A stretch of 11,674 bases of DNA from Verrucomicrobiota bacterium (GCA_026397695.1 JAPLUJ010000239.1:1-11674), one strand, 5' to 3'. Numbered from the stretch's first letter, positions 1 through 7,605 are shown. Numbers and translations: made by a program. Notes: generated from the sequence alone by a model not told the origin.

Positions 1-12
1 AAAAGAGATCCT

Positions 13-426
13 ATGACAGGAAACCTGAATAGACGAATTGCGGAATCTGACAATATTGTTCTTGTAAGTATCTATAAGCAAAAGTGGGTTCCACCAGAAG
101 GACGATTCGCAAAAGGGGAAATGATTTATTACGCGCGAGTAGTGAGCAGCTTTAAAGGAGATCTGATTGTTGGCAGGAAGATTGAGTTTAGCTATTACTT
201 AGAAGAATCTCCAAGATGGCTAGAAGGCTTCGAATCCTCGATCGAGGGGAAGATGGAATATTTGTTTCTGGGAAACAAGTATATAAAGAAAGGGGAAGAA
301 CATTATATTGTAAAGGTTGATTGTTTTGGTTTCGATTTCCATGATCCACACTTTGCTAATTTATTTAGAAAAAAACTGACGACCCCTTCGAGGATTATTG
401 ATCCGATGCCTGCGGATTTTGATTAG
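13..426 (+). CDS. Hypothetical protein, possibly 5'-truncated at the window edge
   Basis: This reads as 137 residues from ATG to TAG. I do not recognise the family. The middle has alternating beta-type segments (IVLVSIYKQ, IYYARVVSSFKGDLIVGRKIEFSYY, MEYLFLGNKY, HYIVKVDCF). The order 'expressed from a scaffold, then FKGDLIVGRKI' loosely resembles small secreted beta-barrel (NTR/TIMP-like) bacterial proteins, but that is a weak inference. The frame is open back to base 1 (K-R-D-P before the Met), so the true start, and perhaps a signal peptide, may lie outside the window. The AGAG at 4-7 is only a modest ribosome site. The C-terminus is acidic and proline-containing (PMPADFD). The gene is AT-rich compared with everything after 1.8 kb, which suggests acquired or accessory DNA. 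The 250 bp after it contain no gene I can support. Confidence 0.6.
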   Translation: MTGNLNRRIAESDNIVLVSIYKQKWVPPEGRFAKGEMIYYARVVSSFKGDLIVGRKIEFSYYLEESPRWLEGFESSIEGKMEYLFLGNKYIKKGEEHYIVKVDCFGFDFHDPHFANLFRKKLTTPSRIIDPMPADFD

Positions 427-678
427 TCCTACTCCGTCTTTTCTCAAGAGTGGGGAGTTCTTCGACTCATGATTCGCTGGAATGAAGCCCGAGGCGGGTC
501 TTGCCTTGCGCGCCGTCCACGGCAGATCGCGGCGTGAAATTCATCAATCGGTTAGACAACAGGGTTCATTGCAAAGCCGAGTAGTCCCAGAATCCATCCC
601 GGCCAAAAAACCCCAGCGCCCTGGCCCGGCTAACCACGCCCAAAATCAAGAAGAAAAAAATTGAAAATAATTCTTGAT

Positions 679-981
679 TCAATCTGATACTACTGACCCC
701 AAAGACCAGAGACGTAATGCCTGGAGATCTTTGGTGGAAACCACAACAACAATCGAACGAAAAGGCGGATCAAAACTAATCACATATCCACCATTTCTGG
801 ATCCAACGTCACTAACCACAACAGCTCCAAAAGCGCTCCAACCTTCAGGATCTTCTTTAATCATTTCTCTAACATGGTCACTAATATGAATGAAATTCCT
901 GGAACTGACACACCGGACATTATGCGGCACACCAGCGACTTTTTTCCAAGAAGCCACAAAGGAAGCCAGCACGTTAGCCAC
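679..981 (-). CDS. Small hypothetical protein (100 aa, GTG start)
   Basis: The minus-strand frame runs from GTG at 981 to TGA at 679. I do not recognise it. The protein has a plausible globular composition: an amphipathic N-terminal part (about residues 1-50, including HVREMIKEDPEGW) followed by beta-rich stretches (AFGAVVVSDVGSRNGGYVISF, RSIVVVVSTKDL) and a hydrophobic tail. The minus frame looks more protein-like than the overlapping plus-strand frame at 674-889, which is rich in Thr and Ser and low in charge structure. There is no strong ribosome site before the GTG, and an in-frame TAG lies eight codons upstream, so the start cannot move far. It sits in the AT-rich left end, without an operon partner. 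It could be a real accessory gene, a decayed fragment or a chance frame. Confidence 0.4.
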   Translation of the reverse strand: MANVLASFVASWKKVAGVPHNVRCVSSRNFIHISDHVREMIKEDPEGWSAFGAVVVSDVGSRNGGYVISFDPPFRSIVVVVSTKDLQALRLWSLGSVVSD

Positions 982-1297
982 CTTGCTATATTTGCAAAAA
1001 ATCTAATCATCGTGATGGCTTGTCTGTCCGCTTCTTATTAGAGGCATTCTTGTCCATCTCATTAATGTGCGGTCTTCAAAGGCTGAGGGCAGATCTGTAT
1101 GGAATCACATTCATGCGCTTCTGAACGGGTAAGTACAACCCGGATGTGTACTTCTCTGCGTTGCCTGATCATGGGTGATTTTTGAACCCGTGATAGGCAG
1201 CCTGCCAAGCAAAAAAAGCGAAACGGGAAAATTTGTCGGGTCGGTGGAAAGCGGCAATCGCAAGGCGGGAAGAGATTGAAGAGAAGATTTGAAGAAA

Positions 1298-1323
1298 GAC
1301 ACGGGCAGGAATGCCCGTGCTCC
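1298..1323. repeat. 26-bp interspersed hairpin repeat, copy 1
   Basis: The arms CACGGGCA (1300-1307) and TGCCCGTG (1312-1319) are perfect 8-bp inverted repeats around a GGAA loop. They are flanked by GA on the left and CTCC on the right. An identical 26-bp copy is at 1649-1674. There is no T-run directly after the stem, so a Rho-independent terminator is unlikely. It looks like a dispersed genomic element. Confidence 0.8.
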
Positions 1324-1412
1324 GTTCCTTTCGCGTTCCTTGGCGTCCTTTGACGGTCAATCTCGACCTCTTCACCCATGACCCGTCAACTTCTTCTCTT
1401 CGTCTTCACCAG

Positions 1413-1426
1413 TGACCAATGACCAA
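1413..1426. repeat. Two TGACCAA heptamers
   Basis: Two perfect tandem copies of TGACCAA lie just before the long heptamer array. The same unit returns in variant form at 1562-1603 and once at 1675-1681, so it belongs to the same repeat cluster. Confidence 0.65.
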
Positions 1427-1432
1427 GATAGG

Positions 1433-1551
1433 AGATCGAGGATCGTGGATCGAAGATCGAAGATCATCCCCAATCCACTATCCCCAATCCACTATCCCCA
1501 ATCCCCAATCCCCAATCTCCAATCCCCAATCTCCAATCCCCAATCTCCAAT
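1433..1551. repeat. 17-unit tandem heptamer array (AGATCGA then CCCCAAT types)
   Basis: The array reads as 17 consecutive 7-bp units in unbroken phase. Four are of the AGATCGA/GGATCGA type (1433-1460), then a junction unit AGATCAT (1461-1467). Ten alternate among CCCCAAT, CCACTAT and CTCCAAT up to about 1537, and CCCCAAT and CTCCAAT close the array at 1551. The constant 7-bp phase across the change of unit type suggests slippage or template-switch growth rather than coding. Similar heptamers (CCCCAAT-like) are well known as short tandemly repeated repetitive sequences in filamentous cyanobacteria; the comparison is from general knowledge, not a search. Confidence 0.85.
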
Positions 1552-1561
1552 CTCTTCCTCT

Positions 1562-1603
1562 TCACCAATGACCAATGACTATTGACCATTGACCATTGAC
1601 TTC
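1562..1603. repeat. TGACCAA/TGACCAT heptamer array, six units
   Basis: Six units of 7 bp run in phase: TCACCAA, TGACCAA, TGACTAT, TGACCAT, TGACCAT, TGACTTC. A further TGACCAA plus TGACTTC pair follows the second hairpin repeat at 1675-1688, so units of this type flank the other repeat modules. Confidence 0.75.
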
Positions 1604-1648
1604 TCTTCGTCTTCCTTGGCGTGCTTGGAGCCTTGGCGGTTAAGAGAA

Positions 1649-1674
1649 GACACGGGCAGGAATGCCCGTGCTCC
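1649..1674. repeat. 26-bp interspersed hairpin repeat, copy 2
   Basis: This is identical over 26 bp to 1298-1323, with the same perfect 8-bp stem (1651-1658 with 1663-1670) and GGAA loop. Identity ends abruptly on both sides, so the unit boundaries are sharp. It lies about 100 bp before nnr, between heptamer arrays. Confidence 0.8.
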
Positions 1675-1693
1675 TGACCAATGACTTCTTCTC

Positions 1694-1730
1694 TTCCAAT
1701 CCTCAATCCCCAATCCTCAATCCCTAATCC
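1694..1730. repeat. CCTCAAT/CCCCAAT heptamer array, five units
   Basis: In-phase 7-bp units: CTTCCAAT-type start, CCTCAAT (1701), CCCCAAT (1708), CCTCAAT (1715), CCCTAAT (1722). Same family as the array at 1468-1551. It ends about 45 bp before the nnr start, so it may lie in the nnr promoter or leader region. Confidence 0.7.
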
Positions 1731-1775
1731 TTTTTTCTGGCTGCATCTGATCTGCAAGCGGAGTAGAGTGCCAGC

Positions 1776-3272
1776 ATGGCTGCGGTCACTCTCACAGAAA
1801 TGCGCGTTGCGGAAACCTCGGCACTCGCGGCGGGATGGACCGAGGAGCGGCTGCTGGACCTCGCGGGCGAGCGGTTGGGCCACGCACTCGGCCGGTTTTT
1901 CCCGACTCCCGGCACCCTTGTCGGGTATCTCGGCAAAGGCCACAATGCGGGCGACACGTTGGTCGCTCTGCGGGTGCTGCGTGATACATTCGGCTGGAAG
2001 ATCGCGACCAGGAATGCCTGTGCGATCGAGGATTGCGTGCCGTTGACGCGCCGCAAATGGCAGGAACTCGGCCTCGACGCCCCGCTCGATGGCCCGCCGG
2101 CATGGCGCGATGTTGTGGCCCCCCTCGTGTTGTTAGACGGTCTGCTTGGCAGCGGATCCTCCGGCCTGTTGCGGGAGCCGCTGCGCTCGCTGGCGGCGGA
2201 AATGGCATGGCTGAGGCAGCATGCGGCGGCCCGCGTCGCAGCGGTCGATCTGCCGTCCGGCATCGATGCGGACACCGGTGTGAGTTTCCCCGGCAGCGTG
2301 ACGGCCGACATCACTTTCATGATCGGCAATGCGAAATGCGGACTGTTAGCCGGTCATGCGGCCAATGCCACCGGCGCGCTCGCCTTGGTGTCCGTCGAAG
2401 CGCTTACCGCATCCGGCAGCAGCGGCATGTCACTGATTGCGCCGCAGACGCTGGCCTGGGCCAAATCCCCCCGGCCCTTCGATTTCCACAAAGGCATGGC
2501 AGGCCGGGTGGCCGTGCTCGCCGGATCGGAGCGCTACCCCGGAGCCGCGGTTCTAGCAGCAACCGGGGCCTTGCGCGGCGGCGCGGGGCTCATCACGCTG
2601 CACGTCCCGACCCAAGCCGCCGCAGTGATTGCGGCTAAATGCCCACCGGAAATCATCGTCCGCAGCTATGTCTCACCACGGGAATTGCGGGAATTGGAGT
2701 GCGACGCGTGGGTGGTGGGTTGCGGTATCGGCGCGGTGGACACCGCCACTGCGGATGGCCTGTTGGATTTCATCGCACATTCCACCGTCCCGGCGGTCAT
2801 CGATGCGGATGCCTTGAATCTCATCGCCGCTACCGGCAAGACCGGGATGTTAGCGGAGCGGCACGTGATCACGCCTCATCCGGGTGAATTCCGTCGCCTG
2901 GCACCGGATCTCACCGGGTTGACAAGGGAAATGGCCGCACGCGCCTTCGCTGAGCGGACCCCCGCAACCCTGCTGCTCAAAGGTTGCCGCACCCTCGTCA
3001 CCCGCAGCGGTCACCCGCTGTGGTGCAATGCCACCGGCAATCCCGGCATGGCAAGCGGCGGCCAGGGCGACCTGCTCGCCGGGGTGATCGGCGCTCGCCT
3101 CGCCATCGGTGATGCTCCGCTCGAAGCCGCCGCCCTCGCCGCATGGCTCTGCGGCCGCAGCGCGGAAATCGCCCTCAATCAATCCCATCTCGCCGCAGAA
3201 TCACTCACTCCAAGCGACGTCGCCCACCACTTGGGAGGCGCCTTCCGCGATTGGCAAAGCGCGCGCAGATAA
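1776..3272 (+). CDS. nnr: Bifunctional NAD(P)H-hydrate epimerase / ADP(ATP)-dependent NAD(P)H-hydrate dehydratase
   Basis: This cytoplasmic metabolite-repair enzyme handles damaged NADH and NADPH hydrates. The N-terminal YjeF domain interconverts the R and S epimers, and the C-terminal ribokinase-like domain dehydrates the S form using a nucleotide. Of 498 residues, the epimerase domain covers about 1-215 and shows GKGHNAGD (53-60), DGLLGSG (121-127) and VDLPSGIDADTG (157-168). The dehydratase domain covers about 235-498 and shows KGMAGRVAVLAGS (239-251), GALRGGAGL (264-272), VIDADALN (341-348), TPHPGEF (366-372) and NATGNPGMASGGQGDLLAG (418-436), with the probable catalytic Asp at 432. Length is normal for the fused form. 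The first domain's usual NNGGDG is written HNAGDT here, a mild divergence. The ATG at 1776 keeps the typical LTEMRVAE start; a GGAG 12 nt upstream is a poor ribosome site. It converges on glnB. Confidence 0.95.
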   Translation: MAAVTLTEMRVAETSALAAGWTEERLLDLAGERLGHALGRFFPTPGTLVGYLGKGHNAGDTLVALRVLRDTFGWKIATRNACAIEDCVPLTRRKWQELGLDAPLDGPPAWRDVVAPLVLLDGLLGSGSSGLLREPLRSLAAEMAWLRQHAAARVAAVDLPSGIDADTGVSFPGSVTADITFMIGNAKCGLLAGHAANATGALALVSVEALTASGSSGMSLIAPQTLAWAKSPRPFDFHKGMAGRVAVLAGSERYPGAAVLAATGALRGGAGLITLHVPTQAAAVIAAKCPPEIIVRSYVSPRELRELECDAWVVGCGIGAVDTATADGLLDFIAHSTVPAVIDADALNLIAATGKTGMLAERHVITPHPGEFRRLAPDLTGLTREMAARAFAERTPATLLLKGCRTLVTRSGHPLWCNATGNPGMASGGQGDLLAGVIGARLAIGDAPLEAAALAAWLCGRSAEIALNQSHLAAESLTPSDVAHHLGGAFRDWQSARR

Positions 3273-3289
3273 CCATCTTGAAATCAATG

Positions 3290-3313
3290 TCCATCTGCGT
3301 TAATCTGCGGTTC
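3290..3313. repeat. Possible dispersed intergenic repeat fragment between nnr and glnB
   Basis: The 118-bp gap between the convergent nnr and glnB genes contains an internally repeating phrase, CTGCGTTAATCTGCGG, in which 'ATCTGCG' occurs twice around 'TTA'. A decayed relative with TTAATCTGCCCGCG is present near 3994. I suspect copies of a dispersed intergenic element, but two imperfect copies are weak support. I see no convincing bidirectional terminator stem with a T-run here. Confidence 0.35.
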
Positions 3314-3390
3314 ATTTTCCTCTTTAGCACCAGAACCCGGCGCCGCCCTGGAAAAAACCCTCGACCGTTAGAAAAATGCGGGCAGCGTGA

Positions 3391-3891
<501 letters not shown>

Positions 3892-3926
3892 TCATCAGAT
3901 GGAGGTTGAACTCAAGGTCACTATTA

Positions 3927-3939
3927 TTTGTCAGACAAA
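3927..3939. promoter_or_regulatory. Small dyad TTTGTC-A-GACAAA upstream of the glnB promoter
   Basis: This is a perfect 6+1+6 inverted repeat about 175 bp upstream of the predicted glnB transcription start, a distance at which sigma-54 enhancer proteins often bind. It does not match the NtrC consensus, so the protein that might bind it is unknown. A 13-bp dyad can also arise by chance. Confidence 0.25.
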
Positions 3940-4071
3940 CTATCAAAATGCCAGTTGCACTTGGTGAGGAAATCCTAATCCACAAATCCGTTTTAATCTG
4001 CCCGCGTAATCCGAGGTGTTCCAGCTTGCCATGCTTGGGTCAAACTGCGGATTTCTGGCACAGATGGCGCG

Positions 4072-4794
4072 TCATTCGCGTTTTTCCTGGACCCAGTGGG
4101 CCATGGCCATCAGGCGGTTCACCCCGGCGGGGCCGGTGGTGCCGGTTAGGACGGACGCATGGTCGGCGATTTCCACGCGCCGTGCTTCCGACCACAAGCC
4201 CGCCCGCTCGCGAAACAAGGCCAGCGCCCGCGTTTCATCCGCGGTGAGCCCCACCGGCAACGGCACCGCAACCATCGGCGGTGGTGCCGCCATCACCGGC
4301 TGCGCCGCCATCCGGTCATAAATCACCACCGTGCCCGCCGCCAGATCGCCGAGGCGCTGGAAACGCTTCGATGCCAGACAACTCGTCATGCCAAAGGCAT
4401 AAGTGAAAAGCGGCATGCCGTCGATGAAGCGCAGGAAGTTTCTAACAACCGCCTGGCCGGCGGTGATCGGTGAGCCGGTTGCTTGCACGACGCGCAATCC
4501 CACCATCCGTTTGCCGGGCGTCGCCCCGCGTTTTCCGGCCTCGAAAAAAACCGGGTAGAGCCAGTCCATCAGGAACCAGACCAACAGCATCAACCCGCCC
4601 GCGACCTTGCCGCCGATCACCCAGCCGGCGAGCCCTAACACCATGCGCCCCCCGAGCAACAGCAGCATGCGGAACACCAGATCTATCAGATAGGCGCCGG
4701 CCCGCGGCAACGGCCCGGCGATGCGCAGGCGGATCTCCACACCATCGGCGAGTTCCACTGCTTGCAGGGTGTCGAGTTTTTCGCTTTCCGCCAT
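4072..4794 (-). CDS. RDD-family membrane protein
   Basis: This is an inner-membrane protein of unknown role; some RDD proteins act in ion or osmotic homeostasis. I prefer the ATG at 4794 (240 residues, MAESEKLDTL...) to longer readings, because AGGA lies about nine bases upstream. The RDD hallmarks are present: PRAGAYLID (about 30-38) with the Arg and the Asp, then two hydrophobic segments (about 39-62 and 64-84). GATPGKRMVGLRVV (about 90-103) and RNFLRFID follow. After residue ~170 comes a soluble tail: an Ala/Pro/Val/Met-rich linker, then a charged helical part (LTADETRALALFRERAGLW) ending WVQEKRE. The tail is longer than in a minimal RDD protein and may be a cytoplasmic domain. It lies 80 bp downstream of the phosphoesterase on the same strand and may be co-transcribed. 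Confidence 0.85.
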   Translation of the reverse strand: MAESEKLDTLQAVELADGVEIRLRIAGPLPRAGAYLIDLVFRMLLLLGGRMVLGLAGWVIGGKVAGGLMLLVWFLMDWLYPVFFEAGKRGATPGKRMVGLRVVQATGSPITAGQAVVRNFLRFIDGMPLFTYAFGMTSCLASKRFQRLGDLAAGTVVIYDRMAAQPVMAAPPPMVAVPLPVGLTADETRALALFRERAGLWSEARRVEIADHASVLTGTTGPAGVNRLMAMAHWVQEKRE

Positions 4795-4874
4795 GCCGGA
4801 TTTCCTGGTTAGAAGTGCGATCGATGCGCGGTGAACGCCCCGGCCGGCACCATGCCGGGCAGCCACATTGCTGG

Positions 4875-5597
4875 CTACCGTCCTTCCGCGATGCGTTCGG
4901 CGAGCATCGGTGGCAAGCCCGCAGCAAGGATTTTCTCCTGGGTTTTCCCGATGTCATACGCGACGCGCCGGACCACCACCAGTTTGTGGTCAAGATCGTA
5001 AATCGCATAACAAGCGCGCCAGTCACCGTCGCGCGGTTGGCCGACAGAGCCGACGTTGATGAAGTATTTCGCGCCGTCCTCGATCACCACGGACTCGGCG
5101 GGCACTTCCTGGACGCGGTCGCTCTTGACGTAAATACGCGGGACGTGGGTGTGGCCGTGGAAACAAATCTGGGTGAACTGATAGGAAAAATTCGACATTG
5201 CGTCGAAGCGGTTGGTCACATAGTTCCAGTGCGACGGTTGGTCGAGCGTGCTGTGGACCACAGTGAAGTCCGAAACCTGGCGCACCATGCGCAGGCGGTT
5301 GAGCCACTGGCGTTGCTCGGCGGTGAGTTGCAGGCGGGTCCATTCGAGCGCGGCGGCGGCCACCGGATTCATGCTTTCGAGCGAGTGGATGCCGGCTGCA
5401 TCCTCGTCGTGATTGCCTTTGACGGTGGGGCAATCCATCGTCTGGACTTTTTCCAGACAGGCCGCCGGATCGGCATTGTAGCCGACGAGATCCCCCATGC
5501 AGACATAGCCGGTCACATCCTGATTCGCGGCGTCAGCGAGAACCGCCTCGAGCGCTTCAAGATTGGCATGAATATCACCGAAAAGTGCGATCCGCAT
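4875..5597 (-). CDS. Calcineurin-like metallophosphoesterase (YfcE/MJ0936 type)
   Basis: This is a soluble, probably cytoplasmic, two-metal phosphoesterase; the substrate is not predictable. The 240-residue form starting MRIALFGDIHANLEAL is correct, since longer readings would need a TTG inside the neighbouring gene and add an unrelated tail. All metal motifs are visible: GDIH (Asp8, His10), GDLVGYNADP (Asp36), GNHDED (Asn62, His63), His115 in VVHSTLDQ, and HGHTHVP (His149, His151). The GDLVGYNADP and HSTLDQPSHWNYV segments are typical of the bacterial Metallophos_2 group of about 240 residues. The ATG at 5597 has no visible Shine-Dalgarno sequence. It lies 98 bp after the helical-repeat gene and 80 bp before the RDD gene, all on one strand. 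Confidence 0.9.
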   Translation of the reverse strand: MRIALFGDIHANLEALEAVLADAANQDVTGYVCMGDLVGYNADPAACLEKVQTMDCPTVKGNHDEDAAGIHSLESMNPVAAAALEWTRLQLTAEQRQWLNRLRMVRQVSDFTVVHSTLDQPSHWNYVTNRFDAMSNFSYQFTQICFHGHTHVPRIYVKSDRVQEVPAESVVIEDGAKYFINVGSVGQPRDGDWRACYAIYDLDHKLVVVRRVAYDIGKTQEKILAAGLPPMLAERIAEGR

Positions 5598-5695
5598 GGA
5601 AACACAGGGGAATGTGTGCGAGCAGTCTGGCGCATCGCGCACGCTTGTCGAGACCAAACCCGCCAAACCCGCCGCCAAACCAAATTGCGCGACTA

Positions 5696-6673
5696 TTATT
5701 GAAACCAATCGTCGGGATTGGGCGGCGGCGGCAGGGGCTGGTTGAGGATGCTTTCTTGCTTGGGAATCGACAGTGATTTTTCAAGGGATTCCAAGGCTGC
5801 GGCCACGCCATGCACCGGGAATCGCTCGCGCGTCCGCCGCCAGTGGTTGGCAAGTGCGTCATAGGCTTTCTCGGGAGATCCGAACAACTCGACTGCGCGC
5901 CGGGCGCCATCCAGCGCCGGGTTCTCGCGGGCTTCGAGCACCAGCAGCAAACACACCAGGGTGGGCGTGCGGTTCCTGGGACCTTCCGCGTATAGCCGGC
6001 GGGCGAGAGCAAGCGCATCGGCTTCGCGGCCCTCCACCCGGGCGAGCGAGTACAACCAGGCACGGGGCACGAAGCTGTTAGCCTTGCCGGTTTCGGCGGA
6101 TTTCCGATAGGCCTCCGCGGCGGCCGCGAAGGATACCTCGGGGTCGCGAAACGCGGGAAACTTGTTCGCATCGGCAAGCAGGAATCCCAGATTCGCGAGC
6201 AGGTGCCAATCGCCCGGGTTGTTGCGGATGCCGCGCTCGAGGAACGCGCGGCCTTTCAAGATATAGGTCCGCCATGCCTCGCGGCGGCGCAGCGGCGGCA
6301 GTTCGGATTCATGCAGGTAATAGGACGCCGCATTGTAGGCGAGATGCCATGAGCCGGTTTCCCAGTAATAACGGGTCCGCGGCGCGAGGTCCACGATGGT
6401 GTCAAAGGTCACCTCCACCTTCGCCCACTGTCGTTCCGAGAAGGCCGTGAAGGCCCGCAAATTCAAAAACGTGGCCACCAGCGTGCGCATCCCACCAAGG
6501 GCAACCGCCATGCTGGTTTGGCCAATCCGCTCCCGGCTGCCAATGGCCAAACGCGGCGGCAACAACCCGGCCGCCCGCATCTCGCGGCTCAGCCCGGCCT
6601 CGTAGGGCAGGCGCGCGGCCCCGAAAACCAGCAACGCTGATGTTAGAAAAACGGATTTTCGCCAGATTTTCAC
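5696..6673 (-). CDS. Membrane-anchored TPR-like protein of the ABC exporter cluster
   Basis: This encodes 325 residues from a GTG at 6673. An N-terminal hydrophobic stretch (about 7-20, SVFLTSALLVFGAA) after a basic start (MKIWRK) should act as an uncleaved anchor or signal peptide. The rest would be periplasmic and is largely alpha-helical. Helix pairs resemble tetratricopeptide units, for example RAFLERGIRNNPGDWHLLANLGFLLAD followed by SFAAAAEAYRKSAETG, then WLYSLARVEGREADALALARRLYAEGP. The C-terminus is Pro-rich (NQPLPPPPNPDDWFQ). The start is 5 nt after the permease stop, so the two are almost certainly translated together. It may help the ABC-2 exporter bind a substrate or partner. The exact family is unknown to me. 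'TPR-like' rests on helix spacing and the NPGDWHLLANLG-type turn, not on a profile match. Confidence 0.75.
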   Translation of the reverse strand: MKIWRKSVFLTSALLVFGAARLPYEAGLSREMRAAGLLPPRLAIGSRERIGQTSMAVALGGMRTLVATFLNLRAFTAFSERQWAKVEVTFDTIVDLAPRTRYYWETGSWHLAYNAASYYLHESELPPLRRREAWRTYILKGRAFLERGIRNNPGDWHLLANLGFLLADANKFPAFRDPEVSFAAAAEAYRKSAETGKANSFVPRAWLYSLARVEGREADALALARRLYAEGPRNRTPTLVCLLLVLEARENPALDGARRAVELFGSPEKAYDALANHWRRTRERFPVHGVAAALESLEKSLSIPKQESILNQPLPPPPNPDDWFQ

Positions 6674-6678
6674 GACTG

Positions 6679-7605
6679 CTAGAATTCCTTGTCAGAAAAG
6701 ATGAACCACGAGGCGAGGGTGAACACCACTGCGTAAAAGAGTCCGAGCAGCGTGAGTTGCCCGAGCATCCGCACGGGCAAGGCCTGGCCTTCGATCACTG
6801 CGTCGATCACGTTGAAGAGTTGGAAATCCGGCAGCACCAGCGCCACCAGCAGCGTGATCGCGCGTTCCAACCCGCCCTGCCCCGCCTGTCCGGCCTGCAG
6901 ATAGAAGTCGCGGGCGTCGGCTTGGAAGTGACCGATGAAGTAAACCACAAAGCTCACCATGGTGGTGAACAAGGTGCTGGAGGAAAACGTGGAGACTAAC
7001 AAGGCCAGCGATGCCATGATGGAGGCCCGCAAAAACACCGCGAACACCGCACCCTGCAACGCCCAACTCGACCCGTTGGCCAGCGTATCCGCACGCAGCG
7101 AGGCGATGGCCTCCGGCGTGTAACCCATGGCGGCGGCCATCGTTTCCTGTTCCGCCGCCACCATCATGGTGCGGATTTGCAGCACCACGGTCATCAGCAC
7201 GTCCATCAAAACCAGCGACACAAAGACTAACAGCAACACGCCTGCCAGCTTGCCGACCAGATAATCGATGCGTGGCACCGGTTTCGCCAGAATCGTGTAG
7301 AGCGTCCGGTCCTCCGCGTCCTTGGGCAGCAACAGCGCGGTCGCCACTACCGAGAGAACCACCGAAAACAAATGCATCGCCCCGAACGAGGTGCTCTTGA
7401 TCGTGCGCAGCACATTCACCCCCACCGCCTCCGGTCCGGCAAGCTGGGACCAGTCCAGAAAATTGCTGACAATCGCCAGCACCGCGAAGATCGCCAGGAA
7501 ATAAAACACCTTCATGCGCGCGAGCTGGGTGAAGGCATGGACCGCAATCACGAGGATGCGGCCGCAGTGCGATCCCTGGCGCGGGCTATGGGCGGAAGTG
7601 CTCAT
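6679..7605 (-). CDS. ABC-2 type transporter permease
   Basis: This is an inner-membrane subunit of an exporter, 308 residues. After a short polar N-terminus come about six hydrophobic segments: roughly 33-50 (VFYFLAIFAVLAIVSNF), 74-93, 115-140 (LVGKLAGVLLLVFVSLVLM...), about 180-205, about 212-226 (TTMVSFVVYFIGHF) and the C-terminal LLGLFYAVVFTLASWFIF. The loop LLPKDAEDRTLYTILAKPVPRIDYLVGK is the characteristic cytoplasmic coupling region of NosY-like permeases (degraded contacts, then a conserved KP.sR). The ATG overlaps the ATPase stop as ATGA (7602-7605), showing translational coupling. The substrate is unknown. The extra loop between the third and fourth segments (EQETMAAAMGYTPEAIASL) is probably periplasmic. 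Confidence 0.88.
   Translation of the reverse strand: MSTSAHSPRQGSHCGRILVIAVHAFTQLARMKVFYFLAIFAVLAIVSNFLDWSQLAGPEAVGVNVLRTIKSTSFGAMHLFSVVLSVVATALLLPKDAEDRTLYTILAKPVPRIDYLVGKLAGVLLLVFVSLVLMDVLMTVVLQIRTMMVAAEQETMAAAMGYTPEAIASLRADTLANGSSWALQGAVFAVFLRASIMASLALLVSTFSSSTLFTTMVSFVVYFIGHFQADARDFYLQAGQAGQGGLERAITLLVALVLPDFQLFNVIDAVIEGQALPVRMLGQLTLLGLFYAVVFTLASWFIFSDKEF

Larger units (their letters stand above)
982..1775. other. Gene-free, repeat-rich intergenic region
   Basis: I can support no gene in these 794 bases. Bases 982-1290 show nothing recognisable. From about 1298 to 1735 the region is a mosaic of repeats, listed separately: two identical 26-bp hairpin units, three groups of 7-bp tandem repeats, and shared linker pieces such as the 14-mer TTCTCTTCGTCTTC at 1394-1407 and again at 1601-1614. 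A CCTTGGCGT piece also recurs, at about 1337 and 1614. Minus-strand frames across it translate to low-complexity peptides (repeats of GDWGLGI and EHGHSCPC) and are by-products of the repeats. Confidence 0.8.

Noticed and set aside
482..664. Plus-strand 60-codon frame after the first gene
   Set aside because: The composition is Arg/Gln/Pro-rich with no domain sense and no ribosome site; nothing supports coding on either strand here.
674..889. Plus-strand 71-codon frame opposite the small minus-strand gene
   Set aside because: It overlaps the more protein-like minus frame almost entirely and has a Thr/Ser-rich, unstructured translation.
1298..1323. Hairpin as a Rho-independent terminator
   Set aside because: There is no T-run after the stem on either strand, no gene ends here, and an identical copy sits elsewhere in the same gap.
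1062..1379. Minus-strand 105-codon frame
   Set aside because: It runs through a hairpin repeat (giving EHGHSCPC), and the rest is low-quality; best explained by the repeats.
1433..1735. Possible CRISPR array
   Set aside because: Units are 7 bp and contiguous with no spacers of unique sequence; no cas genes are present.
1464..1943. Minus-strand 159-codon frame with GIGDWGLGI repeats
   Set aside because: The repeats are the 7-bp array read in frame, and the remainder is the antisense of the nnr start.
4844..4858. CCGGC-N5-GCCGG stem between phosphoesterase and RDD genes
   Set aside because: Only five GC-rich base pairs, no T-run; such stems are common by chance in this GC-rich DNA.
4470..5702. 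Long plus-strand frame of 410 codons
   Set aside because: It lies opposite the RDD and phosphoesterase genes. The minus-strand products carry complete family motifs, while this translation is His/Arg/Ala-rich with none; it is a GC-rich shadow frame.
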